From Deroplatys truncata (taxonomy: Eukaryota > Arthropoda > Insecta > Mantodea > Mantidae): a stretch of 64,000 bases of DNA. Of the stretch, positions 34,977-46,559 are shown piece by piece. Location of the stretch: positions 195,405,507-195,469,506 of the forward strand of contig CM060975.1 in assembly GCA_030765065.1 (NCBI GenBank), read 5' to 3'. Below the pieces are notes generated by a model. It saw only the letters and a list, made by a program, of their open reading frames with translations, was not told the DNA's origin and did not search any database. Numbering within the stretch: position 1 is the stretch's first letter; every line of letters starts with the position of its first letter. Made by a program: the position numbers and the translations under genes.

Positions 34977-35124
34977 ATTAATCAAAATTTTCCAGATCTA
35001 TATAGACCGCTTTATTTTTTATTGTAAAAAAAGCCGTCGGCTTGCCAAAGACAAAGAATTTACTGCTAAAATGATGTCATAACGAAACGTAGAATAATGT
35101 TTCAAAATCAAATAATTTTATTAT

Positions 35125-35430
35125 GTAGGATTTGTGGCGGACGAAGCGGCGTCTGGACGGGTTTTCTCCGGGTTCTCCGGTTTCCACCGCCATTCATTCC
35201 ACCAACTGCTCCATCATCACCTTTCCTTTCATCCATTTCACCATCATTTCGTTTCATCTACTTCCTTCCTCCCATACAAGGCATCGGGCTGATCACCCAT
35301 CCTGGATATTCTGTCTGATCCATGAGTGTCTGTTCCTCGACGGGCCTCTGGCCCCAGGCACCCGCCTGCAAGTCCTGGGGGGTGTAAGTCCTACATAAGA
35401 GGATGTTAAACAGAGAAAGAAGAAGAAGAT
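35125..35430 (+). repeat. SINE-D copy, head truncated
   Basis: It starts within the body (GGATTTGTGGCGGACG) and includes GGTTTTCTCCGGGTTCTCC and CTGATCACCCATCCTGG. It ends GTAAGTCCTACATAAGAGG with an (AAG)n tail at 35411-35428. It is the first of three SINEs lying end to end. Confidence 0.7.
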
Positions 35431-35439
35431 TACCACTTG

Positions 35440-35780
35440 AACCGAGCGGGGTGGTACAGGCGGTAACATCTATGACCCATATTTGGGAGGTCCCGGCTTC
35501 AAACTCCCGAGGCCGTCCAATCTGACGAAGGTTTTTTCGCATTTTCCTCGGTGCTAAGCGAATACTGGATTGGATAATTTGATTCGCGAATTTTCCTATC
35601 ATCCTTTCATCACTAAATTTCATTTCCTCCTTCTTCACCGCCATACCAGGCTTTGGGCTGATCACCCATCCTGGATATGCTATGTTCTAGAGTTTGCTTG
35701 CTCCTCGACAGGCTACTGTCCCAAGCAATTGGCTTGTGCATGGGGGTGCAAGTCCTACAAAGAGGAAATTAAACATTAAA
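35440..35780 (+). repeat. SINE-D copy with tRNA-like head
   Basis: The head ACCGAGCGGGGTGGTACAGG with box-B side CCCGGCTTCAAACTCCC gives way to a body that shares its 3' half (GGGCTGATCACCCATCC, GCAAGTCCTAC) with the preceding copy. The middle differs, so two subtypes exist. Confidence 0.7.
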
Positions 35781-35784
35781 TTTA

Positions 35785-36039
35785 ATTTTATTTATGGATG
35801 CTCTTTAACTGCTATGGTCCTTAGCGTCCCATTCCGGGAATTTTGCTCAGAGGCCTCTTTATCAGGCTTGAGGATCTTTTACGTGCCGTAAATCTACGAC
35901 ACGGGACCACTTCCTTTCCGAAGGAAGCCATGCTAAGGATTTTTACGCCCGAAAAAATCCATCACCCTCCACCGGGTTAGAACCCACGACTTCAGGAACC
36001 AGAGGTTAGCATGGTAACCACTACACCATGGAGGACGAC
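35785..36039 (-). repeat. SINE-A copy
   Basis: On the minus strand it runs from GTCGTCCTCCATGGTGTAG to GAGCATCCATAAATAAAAT. It is slightly shorter than the other two copies because about 30 bp of the distal body are missing. Its 3' end abuts the tail of the SINE-D copy. Confidence 0.8.
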
Positions 36040-37323
36040 CCTACAAAGAGAAGGCAATCCTTTACAGAAGAATAAGAAGAGTTATGTACCAATTCATAAT
36101 TTATGAATTAGAATTGCATAAAATATTATATAACGCGTGTTTAATGTTGATTATGGTACTCGTGAAGACTAACGCTCTCGCTATTGCTCTCGCTATAAAT
36201 TTTCACTCGTTAGCATAATTCTCAAGATCCCACACTATTGTTATATACGCATACATCACTCATTGTAGGAAAAATCTGCTTCGTCTTTAGTGGACAAATT
36301 AGGAACACCCGTTATACAAGATAACGCTTTGTTTTCAGATTTTGTAAATACACCAAATTATGTGTAATTATGAATCTTCAGGGAGCTGTAAACATAATTA
36401 CATCCGTTCTACCCGATGAAGATGGCGTCAGAGGTCAACAGCAAAGTCAACTAATTTGAGTCATCCCGTTCAACTTTCTTAATTGCACGGCTTATGGCTG
36501 TTGATTTGTTACACCTTGGAATCGGCTGTTACTGTGCAACAGCCCCATTGTGTTTGCAGGCTTCATTAAGCTCCATTAAAAAATTCTGATGGGTAATCAC
36601 ACCCATTATCACCCAAATTTTTGTAGGTATTATACAAATTATTAATTTAAAAACCCATTTTTCTATATATTTCCATTAAATCTTAATAAGTATAAGCAAT
36701 GCAGGGTGTAGGTTATTATAGCGAATAACTAAATTAATGACACTAAACACTATTCTGATAAGTTCTGTTAATAATGTTGTTATCCTCTTGTTGCGTTAAT
36801 AAAATGGCATGTTTTCAGCGAAACATAGAAGTAATCCGATCGGCAGGTATCAAACCTGTTACCTTGAGTTAGGTCATAATGTAAACAAGCATGTACCACG
36901 CGGCGTCGGAGACGTTAAGCGCGACATGCGGGAGGGGGAAGAAAAAGCACGGCGGTTCGGGATAACAAGTCGGAGAAAATTGTTACCCGGAACGACTTAA
37001 GCAGGCCTAGTATTCAAACAGTTTATTAACGCCACATTACATTTAAAAATAAATGAAATGCCATTAACATAACTTATTGAGTTTGAGCTTAGTGTTATCG
37101 GTTTAAAAGAATCGCCTTATTTTAATTATGCCCTGTATAGACGTAGTTTCAGTTGGTAAAATGGTATTGTTTAAAAGGAAATGAATATAAATCATGATTA
37201 CACACACACTGTTTACATGGGCTCATGAGAATCAAAAGAAGGGTCGTTTAATACTTCATAGTGCAATGCTTAAAGTGTGGATCAATTTAAAAGGAAACAC
37301 AGATTTGCTTAATGCTTTTCATA
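36040..37323. other. Unassigned DNA
   Basis: AT-rich. A GC-richer patch at 36895-37000 (ACGCGGCGTCGGAGACG) carries a 63-codon frame with no recognisable motif. No repeat matched. Confidence 0.45.
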
Positions 37324-38315
37324 TACATTTCTCTACTGCTTTCCTAGATTCAGGAAATATTGTATTCTACCCAAAAATATAATCGAGATTTCACCATTTT
37401 TGTGGTCCTCAGAAGCCAACCTCCCCAAAGCATTTTAAGAATGAGGCCTGCACTCACGTATTTGTATGTGTGCTTGTGTTTGTGTACGCGTGAGCATAAA
37501 CAGCATAGCTTTAAACCGACACGGGTGGTCGAGCTCATTAAAGCACGCTCTCGTATAGGGCAGATCCGCTGTTCAAATCTCGCCATGATTGTCCTCCCTA
37601 AATGAGATCTTTTCCAGGGTTTCCTGAATCCTCATAATTGACAAATGCCGCGAGTTACGCTAAACTTAGGCCTGGAACGTTTCGTTCCCAAATTTCCTTT
37701 ACCAATTATCATTTCATTTCATGTATCATCAGTGTCGCCATCCGTGGTGCGTTTGTAGTAAGAGCGGGCATTAAATACTACAAAAAATAATAAAAACAAC
37801 AATACCTCAAAACGAAAATTCAGGTGAATACCAAACTTCATACTTTCATAGATGCAACACAAAGAATTTTACAAAATTTCTGTCATCCCAAATTGTCATT
37901 TAATACAAAATGACCCATTACTATAGGGACCCTGTCATTGCAGTGCCGTCACTTCTGTTTCCGGCCGCCCGGTGTCTCCTCTCTCCTCCTCCTCCCTTGC
38001 ACATTGGAGCAGTGCCGAGTCCCCTCCGATTATCAGAAAAAAATCCATTATCTTTTGTTTTCTAAAAGCGCTATAATCATTTTGATTAAATCAACCTATA
38101 TCTGAGATATTTACAAGACGAATAAAACGTATACCATGAATTTTCTAGATAGATTCTAAGGATTTCATTCCGATTAAATTCTATATCATTATATATAAAC
38201 AGGAAACCATAAGATATAGGTAAAAGACACTGTAAGAAAGCTGTATAATTCATTTAAATATCTAATTTGTGCATTAATTTTTTCGAAACATTCTATATGG
38301 AATATTTACACTTTA
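37324..38315 (-). mobile_element. Old, diverged R-family copy split by a SINE
   Basis: The right-terminal block (ACATTTCTCTACTGC, then GGAAATATTGTATTCTACC), the AACAGCATAGC segment and, beyond the SINE, AAAACGAAAATTCAGG and TACCATGAATTTTC follow the family order. Divergence is much higher than in other copies. A GC-rich segment at about 37920-38035 has no counterpart in the family and is a further insertion. Confidence 0.65.
37515..37805 (+). repeat. tRNA-derived SINE inserted in the R copy
   Basis: The head has GGTGGTCGAGCTCATTAAAG and box-B side GCTGTTCAAATCTCGCC. The body has CAGGGTTTCCTGAATCC and an AAAAAATAATAAAAAC tail near 37783. The R sequence resumes directly after it at CTCAAAACGAAAATTC. 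Confidence 0.6.
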
Positions 38316-38418
38316 CTAGTGTAAGTCATCTGACGGAACATTGTTTCGTTTCCTTCAGAAAGCTCGTTGTTACGACTTCTAAATCGATCCCTTGTGGCAG
38401 TAATTTGTATCGCAATAA

Positions 38419-39098
38419 TGTAAATGCCAGAGTGATTGTAGTGTAAATAAGCATTATTGTATGACATTGATTTGAGATGTTTGTTAATTATATGCATTGT
38501 TAGGAAATAAGTTTACACGGCCTCACTGAAACTGACAAATAGGAGCGGATAACAATAGAACGAGGGGTTGAGTCGAATATTAATTAGAAGAGACAAACAA
38601 ATGACGTCAGATTGGCGCGCTTTTCTTAGAAACAGCGGGAATATTTTCCCTAGAGCATATGTTTTCTTAATTTTGATTGGATATAAAAATAGACGCTAAT
38701 GTTGGCGCGTTTTATTAACCAATGGCAGCTCGGTTATAATCTTTAGGCATATCGAGGTGTGGGAGTATAAAAAGCTAAAGCCAGAGGCAAGCATTGCCCA
38801 GTTCAACAAAATCATCCACGCGTTAAACGTCGCTCAGTTCATCAGAATCGTTCGCGAGTTACACGTCGCAATTCTACAGAATCTCTCGCGTCTTAAAGTT
38901 TGTTATAAATGTGAAACACGCGAATTAATAATGTGCAGTAAATATGTGATTATAGTGATATTAGAAAACATAACAGTTTCAGTCTGGCGTGATCAAAAGT
39001 CAATATGTGAAATTGAATAATGTGTGACGACAATAAAAGTGTAAAAACAAATTCTTTTATCAGTGTTATCTTTCAGTAACAAATCCTTTCCGTTTACA
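38419..39098 (+). mobile_element. LTR of a retrotransposon, copy 1
   Basis: Homology with the reverse copy at 63354-63988 begins exactly at TGTAAATGCC. The segment ends TTTACA, giving a 6-bp terminal inverted repeat (TGTAAA...TTTACA). U3 contains a palindromic CRE, TGACGTCA (38602-38609), and GTTGGCGCG. TATAAAAA lies at 38766-38773 and AATAAA at 39032-39037. This order (U3, TATA, poly(A) signal) is that of an LTR. No gag or pol frame lies downstream and no 3' LTR in this orientation was seen. The superfamily is undetermined. Confidence 0.65.
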
Positions 39099-39240
39099 CA
39101 CCTTGATCAAGAGATATGCTCGACTGAATAATAATAATAGCTAGCCGGAGGACAATGAACCCAACATTCAAAGTAGTAATACAATAACAGGCGCCCAGCA
39201 AAAGATAACACGAAGTGACCGCGACAAATTGGCTCCCATA
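39099..39240 (+). mobile_element. Leader remnant downstream of LTR copy 1
   Basis: CAAGAGATATGCTCGACTG and ATAGCTAGCCGGAGG, then AGGCGCCCAGC and ACCGCGACAA, are shared with the leader of copy 2. Homology stops after ACCGCGACAA. No standard TGG-type primer binding site follows the LTR. Confidence 0.5.
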
Positions 39241-39339
39241 CGTGGTGCAGATAAACATGAAGCATCTTACAACTACCTACTAATATTCCACTTCACCCTC
39301 CATACCTCTAATTAAGCATTATCCTACATGTTGTATATT

Positions 39340-39790
39340 GCTTAACTTCATACTTTCTAAGGTAAAATGTAACACGAATGTCACACAGAAGAATCAATTA
39401 TAAATGAAGAATAAGATGTGTGCAAATTTGTAATGGTTAAAGAAATCTTCATCAACTTGTATGTTTTAACGAGATCTGAATACACTGAAGTAAGTCTAAT
39501 GGTTTCCCAGTTACACAAAATCCAATAAAAATGAAGAGGGCCCCAAAGACAATTCGTATAAAAAATCAGGTCATATATTTTATTGTTTACAGCAGTTCTT
39601 AGCTTGGCATTTTTCTAAGTTTGAGAAAATAAAAAATTGCAGAAAATGTTCCATACAAAGTGTTGATTGGTACGAAAATCTTTACAAACGTGCGCCGGAC
39701 CTATTTATAAAGGTGTTTTTTTTGGGGGGGAGAGGATTCAGAAAAAACGAAATTGGAGATTGCTGCACGGAAACTTCGAAATATACCGAT
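39340..39790 (+). mobile_element. Very old R-family remnant
   Basis: TGTTTTAACGAGATCTG, GGTTTCCCAGTTACACAAAA and GCAGAAAATGTTCCATAC occur in family order but with many changes and indels. The ends are not recognisable. Confidence 0.5.
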
Positions 39791-40411
39791 TGTACTACAT
39801 TTTCATTAGCCATTGCCAGCATTACATTCCGTATTTAAGTTTTCTATGTTGCTATTAGCGACCTTAAGCGTTTTAATAAGAGTTTACGTGGCCTATTTAA
39901 AGCAAGAGCGGTACAGACAGCCCATGCACCCGCTGTATGCTCTTGGGAGCTCCGGTGGTATATTATAATTTCCCCATCTTCTGCGCAAAACAGATGTACT
40001 TACCGTAATTATTGACGGGAATATATAAATAATTAAATAAATAAATTATAGTAAGATAACGAAATAATTTCAATAAATAATTTCCGTATATTAAATCGAT
40101 GTATAATGTAACAAGCTTGAGTTGAAAAGATTTGCCACAAGAAGGTAATTAGCGAGTAGTATATAATAATGTATTTAATAATATATGTTCTTCTTAATGA
40201 ATTAACTAGATATAATTAGCTTAAGGATTTCTGGGAAGGCAATTAAGTTATACGTTCAGTACGCTTACACAATCATGTAGACAGAAATTCTGAAAAACAG
40301 AAGTGAAAGGTATTTCGGAGATTTTAGCCAGGCCTCCTAGTAACCAAAGTCAGAGATGCGCTTGAAATAAGCTTGGTGGGAGTAATTCTAATATAGGCGT
40401 GGCATAAGTAA

Positions 40412-40612
40412 TATATAGAGGCGGGCACCTAAATCAGAGAGTTACTCTCTCGCCAATACCGTCAGCGGTAGTTACATGTGCGATTTTAAGCGCCTAGTGA
40501 TGTGTTTGTGAGAGATTTCGCGGCTGTCGTGAGAGATCTTTTCGAGCAATTTTTTAGCCATGGCAGGTTATGCTTCTAGTTTCTTTTATTACGGAAACAG
40601 CTATTTCCAATC
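40412..40612 (+). promoter_or_regulatory. Promoter-like block with possible short first exon
   Basis: TATATAGA at 40412-40419 is followed by TCAGA at 40434 and a GAGAGTTACTCTC palindrome. An ATG in good context (TTAGCCATGG, 40560) opens 17 codons (MAGYASSFFYYGNSYFQ) that run into GTAAGT at 40613, a strong donor form. Unspliced, the frame stops immediately (TAA). AATAAA at about 40746 means that the block could instead be a solo LTR (TATA, then poly(A) signal 330 bp on). The rest of 39791-41200 is unassigned. Confidence 0.3.
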
Positions 40613-41204
40613 GTAAGTTTGATACTGAACAAGTTAGCAAGCATAATAATTTAATTGTCATAGTTTCGAGCTACAATTCAGTCTGTCTATTTCTTCATTT
40701 CAAACGGTCGGCAACTCAATTCAAAAACTCAAATATTAGTTCACAATAAATTTCTCAGTCAATTTAAACTGGTGTTGTCTTTTGAAACACATCCACGCAT
40801 ACACTGAGAAAGGCGTCATAGCTTACCACTGGAGCAGCAGGCGCACGAGACAACAGAACGAACTACGAGATCATGGTAGCAGAATCAACAACGAAGGAGC
40901 AACGTTACTGCTTCAAATTGTCGCACCATCGCGGCATCACAAAGATCCCGTTCAACAAGATAACAAATATGCAGTCTTTTTTTATTTCAGGAGCTTTCGT
41001 GTCATTTTTTGCCTTATATTCTGGTGTTTATTAGATATTTTAGGAAACAATCACCAAAAATGTACATTTTTAGCACTCTCCCCCGTATAGATTGCTTTTA
41101 AATACAAATTTATTTCAACAACCTACATCTACAAATATTCGCTTAGCATTTCAACCTACATTATTTATTTAGCACCTTCGATTGTTTTCTTGAATGGTTC
41201 CGTA

Positions 41205-41345
41205 GCTCATTCATTAGAGCATCGTTCCCGGGCTTGACTCTCGGTTGGGATCGAGAATTTTTTTTTTCTTGAAAGAAGAATATTTCTCGATACGGTGTGG
41301 TATGTGAGTGAACTTGTGTGTGTGCGTGTTATCGGTTATTTAATA
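41205..41345 (+). repeat. SINE-F-like copy
   Basis: The head TTCCGTAGCTCATTCATTAG has box A, and the box-B side reads TCGGTTGGGATCGAG. The tail is GT-rich (GTGTGTGTGCGTG), as in the other F copies. Confidence 0.55.
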
Positions 41346-41654
41346 ACCAACTCGCCGTTTAGCAATATTTCAGGATTGCTTCTGAGCAACGTGCCAAGTC
41401 ATATAATTATGACAGTTAATCTACAACCTTCACAACTATATGACACCAATATTAAAAAATTGTTCTCTCGTGTGATAAACCATCCCTCGTATATTGTCGT
41501 CTCAATATATATCAACGTTCAATTTATATTTTGCATACTACCTACATGTGTGGTATGTTACCAGTATGTTGTGTGATAAGATATTATGTAAATCATGAGA
41601 TTCCCCAAGGTTTTGTTTGTTTTAATGGTAGCTTTAGTGCTAGCTTACTGTTGG

Positions 41655-42000
41655 TGAGTGGTTAGATTGATCGCCTCTCACCAGGCGATCCCAGGGACCC
41701 GATATGGGCTTTACGGTGGTTGTAGCGGCGTTTGGGAGGGTTTTGTCTTGGTTCTCCGGTTCACCCGCCATTCATTCCACCAATTAATCCATCATTACCT
41801 TTCCTTTTATCCATTTCCCTACATTTATATATAATCTTCCATCTCTGTCATATCTGATTATGGGGCGATACCCCGTTCCGGTTCTTCATTCTCTGATTCA
41901 ATGTCCATCTGCCCCTCCTCCGAGACTAGGCGCGGTTGTAAGTTCTAGGGGGTGTAAGCCCTACATACGAGAGAGGGTAAGCCGACTGAGTAAGTATGTA
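41655..42000 (+). repeat. SINE-D copy
   Basis: The head has GTGGTTAGATTGATCGCC. The body CGCCATTCATTCCACC and the 3' part GGTGTAAGCCCTACATACG match 22205-22575 in reverse, ending GCCGACTGAGTAAGTATG. Confidence 0.7.
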
Positions 42001-43033
42001 AGAAAACATGGTATGGGGTATCCAGGAGAGCATGGCATTCCAGGGCATGTGCCGAGGATTTTAGATGGTTTTTGAAAACTTCGCAATTCATGGCAATAAA
42101 TTTAAAATAAAAAGTATAACTATATCCCTCAGCCAAATGAGGTATTCAAAACACGTTTAACCTTTTTGAAGCTTAATAAATGTACAGTAACCTATTTAAC
42201 CTCAGTGAAGAATCAAATCCTCCTCAGAGTATTAACCAACCCATTACACCACGAAGATACTTGAGAAGCGAGTCTACAAATCTGTTAACCTCGTATCAGC
42301 TACTTTTCTAATGTAAAAAGAAATAAAAACAAAATAAAGAGCGCATTTATTTCCTGCCGTCAAGTTTCATTTAATTTTACGTATACATTTGCTGCAGCAT
42401 TTAATTTAGCTAGCAAAAGCCCTTAGCCTCGGCTCGGAAAACTTCAGCTACAACTTCAAATCGGAAGCGTTTGGCTAAGTAACTGATTCATAAGATCGAG
42501 AGTTGAGAGATCTACGCTTCATTTTGCTCCGATTCAATTAACTTTTGTTCAAGCCCTTGTATATAAATCGTCAACTCAGCATTTGAAGTGCTTTGTCTAA
42601 ACATTTAAAATTTGTACGAGGCTATCCATTGCGCTACAGACTTCAACCAAAATTTAAATGTGTGTATAGATTTTCTTAAAACACCTATATTATAAAATCT
42701 TACTCCATGCTTGCTCCGCAGTGACATACACATCTATAACCGCAAGCAATACACCCAGCTTGTGTTAAATTAACCACTTTCATACCACGAGAGGGTGAAA
42801 CACATCGTGAATCACCCGGTATATTAAACTAGCGCATAGGATTGGGCAAATTATCCGAGACTACGCAACTTAAAGAGAGCGGCGGCTTCAAAGAAAATGT
42901 CTACCTTAGTGACTATAGCCTCAAGTTAAAACAACAAATCCGCAGCGGAAGAGAACGAATGATTGACTTCGCCGCAGATAATGAAGACAGTAACATAGCT
43001 TGTCAAAATAATTGGGTAATGCAATCACTGCAT
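42001..43033. other. Unassigned DNA
   Basis: A weak reverse tRNA-like stretch lies at 42195-42245 (GAATCAAATCC on the + strand). Otherwise no repeat or gene was recognised up to the TA flanking the mariner. Confidence 0.4.
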
Positions 43034-43035
43034 TA

Positions 43036-44317
43036 TACCGGGTGTTCCAAAATGAATATATCTAGGGGTTTAAGGCTTTGTAGTATTTATTACATGTAAC
43101 TTACAATTATAAATCATACATCAAAGAGCAATTCAAAGAGTTTTGTTGGGTACACTGTGTGCATTCGCAGAACTATTTCCTCTGTCTTCCGTCAGAAAGC
43201 GTTAATAGCAAAGATAGCGAGTAGACAACAAAAACCTTTCTGTGTTTTGCAGTTTGCAAGGACAAAATCTGGAGTTACAGTGCAACGTGCGTTCCGTATT
43301 AAGTTCCATTGTAATCCTCCAAGTGATAACATCCGTAGATGGTATCATCGGTTTGAAAACACCGGCTGTCCTTGTAAAGGGAAGAGTACGGACGGCCAAG
43401 ATTGCTAACGACAAAAAATTATTTTTATATACAACTCCCCTCTTATCATAATTAAATAAAAGTGTAAAATAATGAATAATACTGAAGAACCTGTTGAACT
43501 AGTGAGAGAGGCTTTCCCGTCCGTTCGGAAGGCCAATCCTGAATTAGCAATTCCAGTGACTTTGTGTGGAGAGTTTAAAGGAGACGCTTACAACTACGTT
43601 CTTATCGTTTGCACGTTTGCAGTTGTTACAAGCTCTAAAACCTACAACTACGGTTTACGTGCCAACTTTGCAAACAGAATGTTGCTGCATGAAGATGAAG
43701 GTTTTCTGGATCGTGTCGTCTTCAGGGATGAATCGACATTCCACCTAAACGGATATGTGAACACTCATAACGTGCGCATCTGGGGGTCATCTAATTCTCA
43801 CGAAATGGTACAGTTGCAACATGACTCCCCAAAATATGTTTTTGTGCCATATCCCGCCAGAAGGCTTATGGGCCTTTCCTTTTTCAGTGATTTTAGGCCC
43901 TTCTTTTCTGGGGGAGGGGGTTAAACGACGTTGTGCCCAACCGCTGGATTGGCCGCAAGGGATTGTTTCCCAAGTTCTCCGTGTTCAACCGATCTGACAG
44001 CATGCGATTTTTACCTTTAGGGGTTCATAAAGGATCATGTGTATGTGCCTCCGCTACCAGCTGACCTACCCGGCTTAAGAAACAGGATTCAAGCAGTTGT
44101 TACAACAATTACTCCAAACACACTGATCAAGGTTTGGGAAGAACTCGCCTATCGACTGGATGTGCGTCGTGAGACGAATGGTGCTCATATTGAACACTTG
44201 TAGAAAAAAACTGTTTGAGCTGCTTTTTAATTTGATGTATTATTTATAACTTTAAGTTAAATGTAATAAATACCACAAAGCCTTAAAACCCCTATATTTA
44301 TTTTGTAACACCCTGTG
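43036..44317 (+). mobile_element. mariner-like element with ~75-bp inverted repeats, 1282 bp
   Basis: The left end TACCGGGTGTTCC and the inverted right end CACAGGGTGTTAC continue as matched arms (TAGGGGTTT, AAGGCTTTGTAG and TATTTATTACAT versus the same blocks). TA lies at 43034-43035 and 44318-44319. One broken transposase gene lies inside. Confidence 0.93.
43157..44203 (+). pseudogene. mariner transposase, second Asp region deleted
   Basis: The N-terminal HTH frame (VTVQRAFRIKFHCNPPS, NIRRWYHRFENTG) ends at 43408. A 150-codon frame from 43472 holds FLDRVVFRDESTFHLNGY with the first catalytic Asp, then NTHNVRIWGSSNSHE. Near 43920 the frame breaks. The sequence jumps to a stretch carrying WIGRKG-type and TDLTACDFYLWGF motifs (third Asp) and ends YRLDVRRETNGAHIEHL with TAG at 44201-44203. 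The block that should hold the second Asp is missing. An AT-rich insertion lies around 43400-43470. Confidence 0.88.
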
Positions 44318-44477
44318 TACTATCCGAATTTTACTACAATATTCTCCTTCCTGCATATTCAAAAATAAACATTTAGAAAACATTTTCCAAATTTCACGAA
44401 ATTTTGCGAGTGTGTGGTTGTGTATGTGTGCGTTTTTCTCTCGGATGCAAAAGGTTATGTTTAATTGTTTAATTGTA

Positions 44478-44650
44478 CTATATCTTGAAGCCTACAATGT
44501 TTCCCTTGTACCTACAAGAAAATTAGCAATAAGATTAGTTTCTGCCAATTTTATCTTGACTAACATGAAGTAGATGGAGAATAAGCGTTTGCAAAATAGT
44601 TTGTACAAGAGTAGAGGAAGTCATGTGAGCGCAACACATCAGATTTTTTG
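44478..44650 (-). repeat. R-A fragment, left end only
   Basis: CTTGTACCTACAAGAAAATTAGC through GGAGAATAAGCG to GTCATGTGAGCGCAACAC (positions 44505-44637) is the reversed left end. The rest is missing; a GT-rich stretch at 44405-44435 may be its residual microsatellite. Confidence 0.7.
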
Positions 44651-45218
44651 AAAATTACTTTCTTGGAAAATTGGGTATATACGACTATGAACATTAATTC
44701 TATGCTATAATTATGTTGAAGAAAGTTGGGATAAAAATATAACCTAAATTGATTGGAGCAAACCAATTTCAGTACCGAACCTACCCTTAAATATGAAAAT
44801 CACTGAAAAATGTTTCCGAAATATTAAATTTTTCGGCATACTCGTAGATTGAAAATTTTACCTAATAGATTTATAAAAATGCTAGTTTCTAATTGTATCC
44901 AGAACATGAAATTTAACGTTTATGCAATCTCTCTTTAAAACAGCTCACGTTTGAAACAAACACCAGGTAAGGAAACATGTACGTCAAATAGGCATTATTA
45001 GGTCACATTTGCAAGTGATTTAATAAAATCATGTATGACAAGAACTATGAAATACATCAAATTACAATTTTATAAACATGTTAAATAATTTTCAGTGAAT
45101 GACTTCTGTGAGTTTCATTGTCCTATTTGAGTTATTTTAGATTTTATAAATACAATAATATTCTATAAATTGTAATCATGCACCATTCTATTGTGGAACA
45201 GTTTCTACTGAATATATA
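44651..45218. other. Unassigned AT-rich DNA
   Basis: No repeat or gene was recognised before the next mariner end. Confidence 0.45.
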
Positions 45219-46491
45219 CAGGGCGATTTATAAGAACTGACACATTTATTTCTTTAATTGTTTCAAAGCGAGTTATGCTAGCGACAACTTATTATACCTG
45301 AAATGCAGAGGAATTTTGGGAGATTATTTACCTCTATAGCAAATGTTGAAAATGTCCTCCATCCTGCATAAGGCACAACTCTCACGTCGTTCCATGTTAC
45401 TGGTCACTCGTTGGAGGTCACTGTTGTCAATAGCTTGAATCTCCTGTGTAATGTTGTACTTCTGATCGTCAATGTCTAGGGACGTGTGGCATAAACCTTT
45501 TTTAAGTAACCCCATAGAAAGAAGTCCGACAGTGTCAAATCCGGAGATCTCGGTGACCACGGGTTCTTGGAAATTATCCGGTCGTCAAAGAAACTTGCAA
45601 TTAAAGCCATGGATTCATTTGATGTATGGCATGTAGCGCCGTCCTGCTGAAAATATCCCTGACTCAGCTCTACATTGTCTAGCTACTCAGCAAACTCCAT
45701 AAAATCCGTCGGTACTCTGCAGTGTTCACATTCTTTTAAAAAAAATTGGTCCCACTATTCTCTGTGCGGATATTGCGCACCAAACTCCGATTTTAACCAG
45801 GTGCATAGCCGGTTAAATGGAACCATGCTTCATCTGTGAACCATGTGATGGAGAATATGGCAGGATTTTGCACAATGAACGCCTGAAACCAACGACAATA
45901 ATTCAGTCGTCTATCCTTATCTGGTTCCTGTAACTGATGGACAACCGTAATCCTATACGGCTTTAGGCCTGCACTTTTCACAGCTCTCCGACACATCGAG
46001 TAGCTGTACCCTGTCTCCTGTGACAAACGTCTTAATGATTTTTGGGTGACTGATCCAGTCGTGATCTTACGTCAACAACAACCGTGGGAAGCCTAGATGA
46101 ACGAGTTTTGCCTTTTTTACTCACCAGAGATCCAGTTGTTTTCAATACAGTCCCAGTATTGTGTATCTTTGGAGAGGATTCGAACACTAAATTCTCTCTG
46201 GTATACCCTTTTAGTACGGTAATTGAATTCGTAATCCAGTATTGCTTTACAAGGGAGAGTCGTCCATTTAATGTGTACTCCATTTTCACGTTGACTAGAA
46301 AAAAATCTCAAAAACAGTTGCCGACAATAAAACTAACAATTACGAATAAAACATGAACATTTGCGCATTTAGTGAGAGGCAATCGAAACTTCAGAACATT
46401 TTGTTTAATTTGGTGCTAAAATTGGGGCTGAGTTAATTTCGAACAGAATAATTAAAGAAAGAAATGTGTCAGTTCTTCATACATCGCCCTG
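45219..46491 (-). mobile_element. mariner-like element, 1273 bp
   Basis: The ends CAGGGCGATTTATAAG and, inverted, CAGGGCGATGTATGAAG continue through AACTGACACATTT as matching arms. A TA precedes the left end (45217-45218). The right flank is TT, so that copy of the target duplication has mutated. It contains a broken transposase on the minus strand. Confidence 0.92.
45330..46289 (-). pseudogene. mariner transposase, several lesions
   Basis: Minus strand: the N-terminal frame MKMEYTLNGRLSLVKQYW (HTH region) is followed by a second frame at 46026 with YRITVVHQLQEPDKDRRL and FTDEAWFHLTGY (first Asp), which stops at about 45792. Farther on, a frame gives QQDGATCHTSNES (second Asp) and SPRSPDLTLSDFFLWGYL (third motif). 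Thirty-eight residues separate the second Asp from the Asp of LSDFF, longer than the classic 34. Frameshifts and at least two stops make it inactive. Confidence 0.88.
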
Positions 46492-46559
46492 TTCAATGGA
46501 GCTTCATCAGGTTTATACATGATATTTAGAAAGTCAGCATCAATATACTGTAGAGATAG

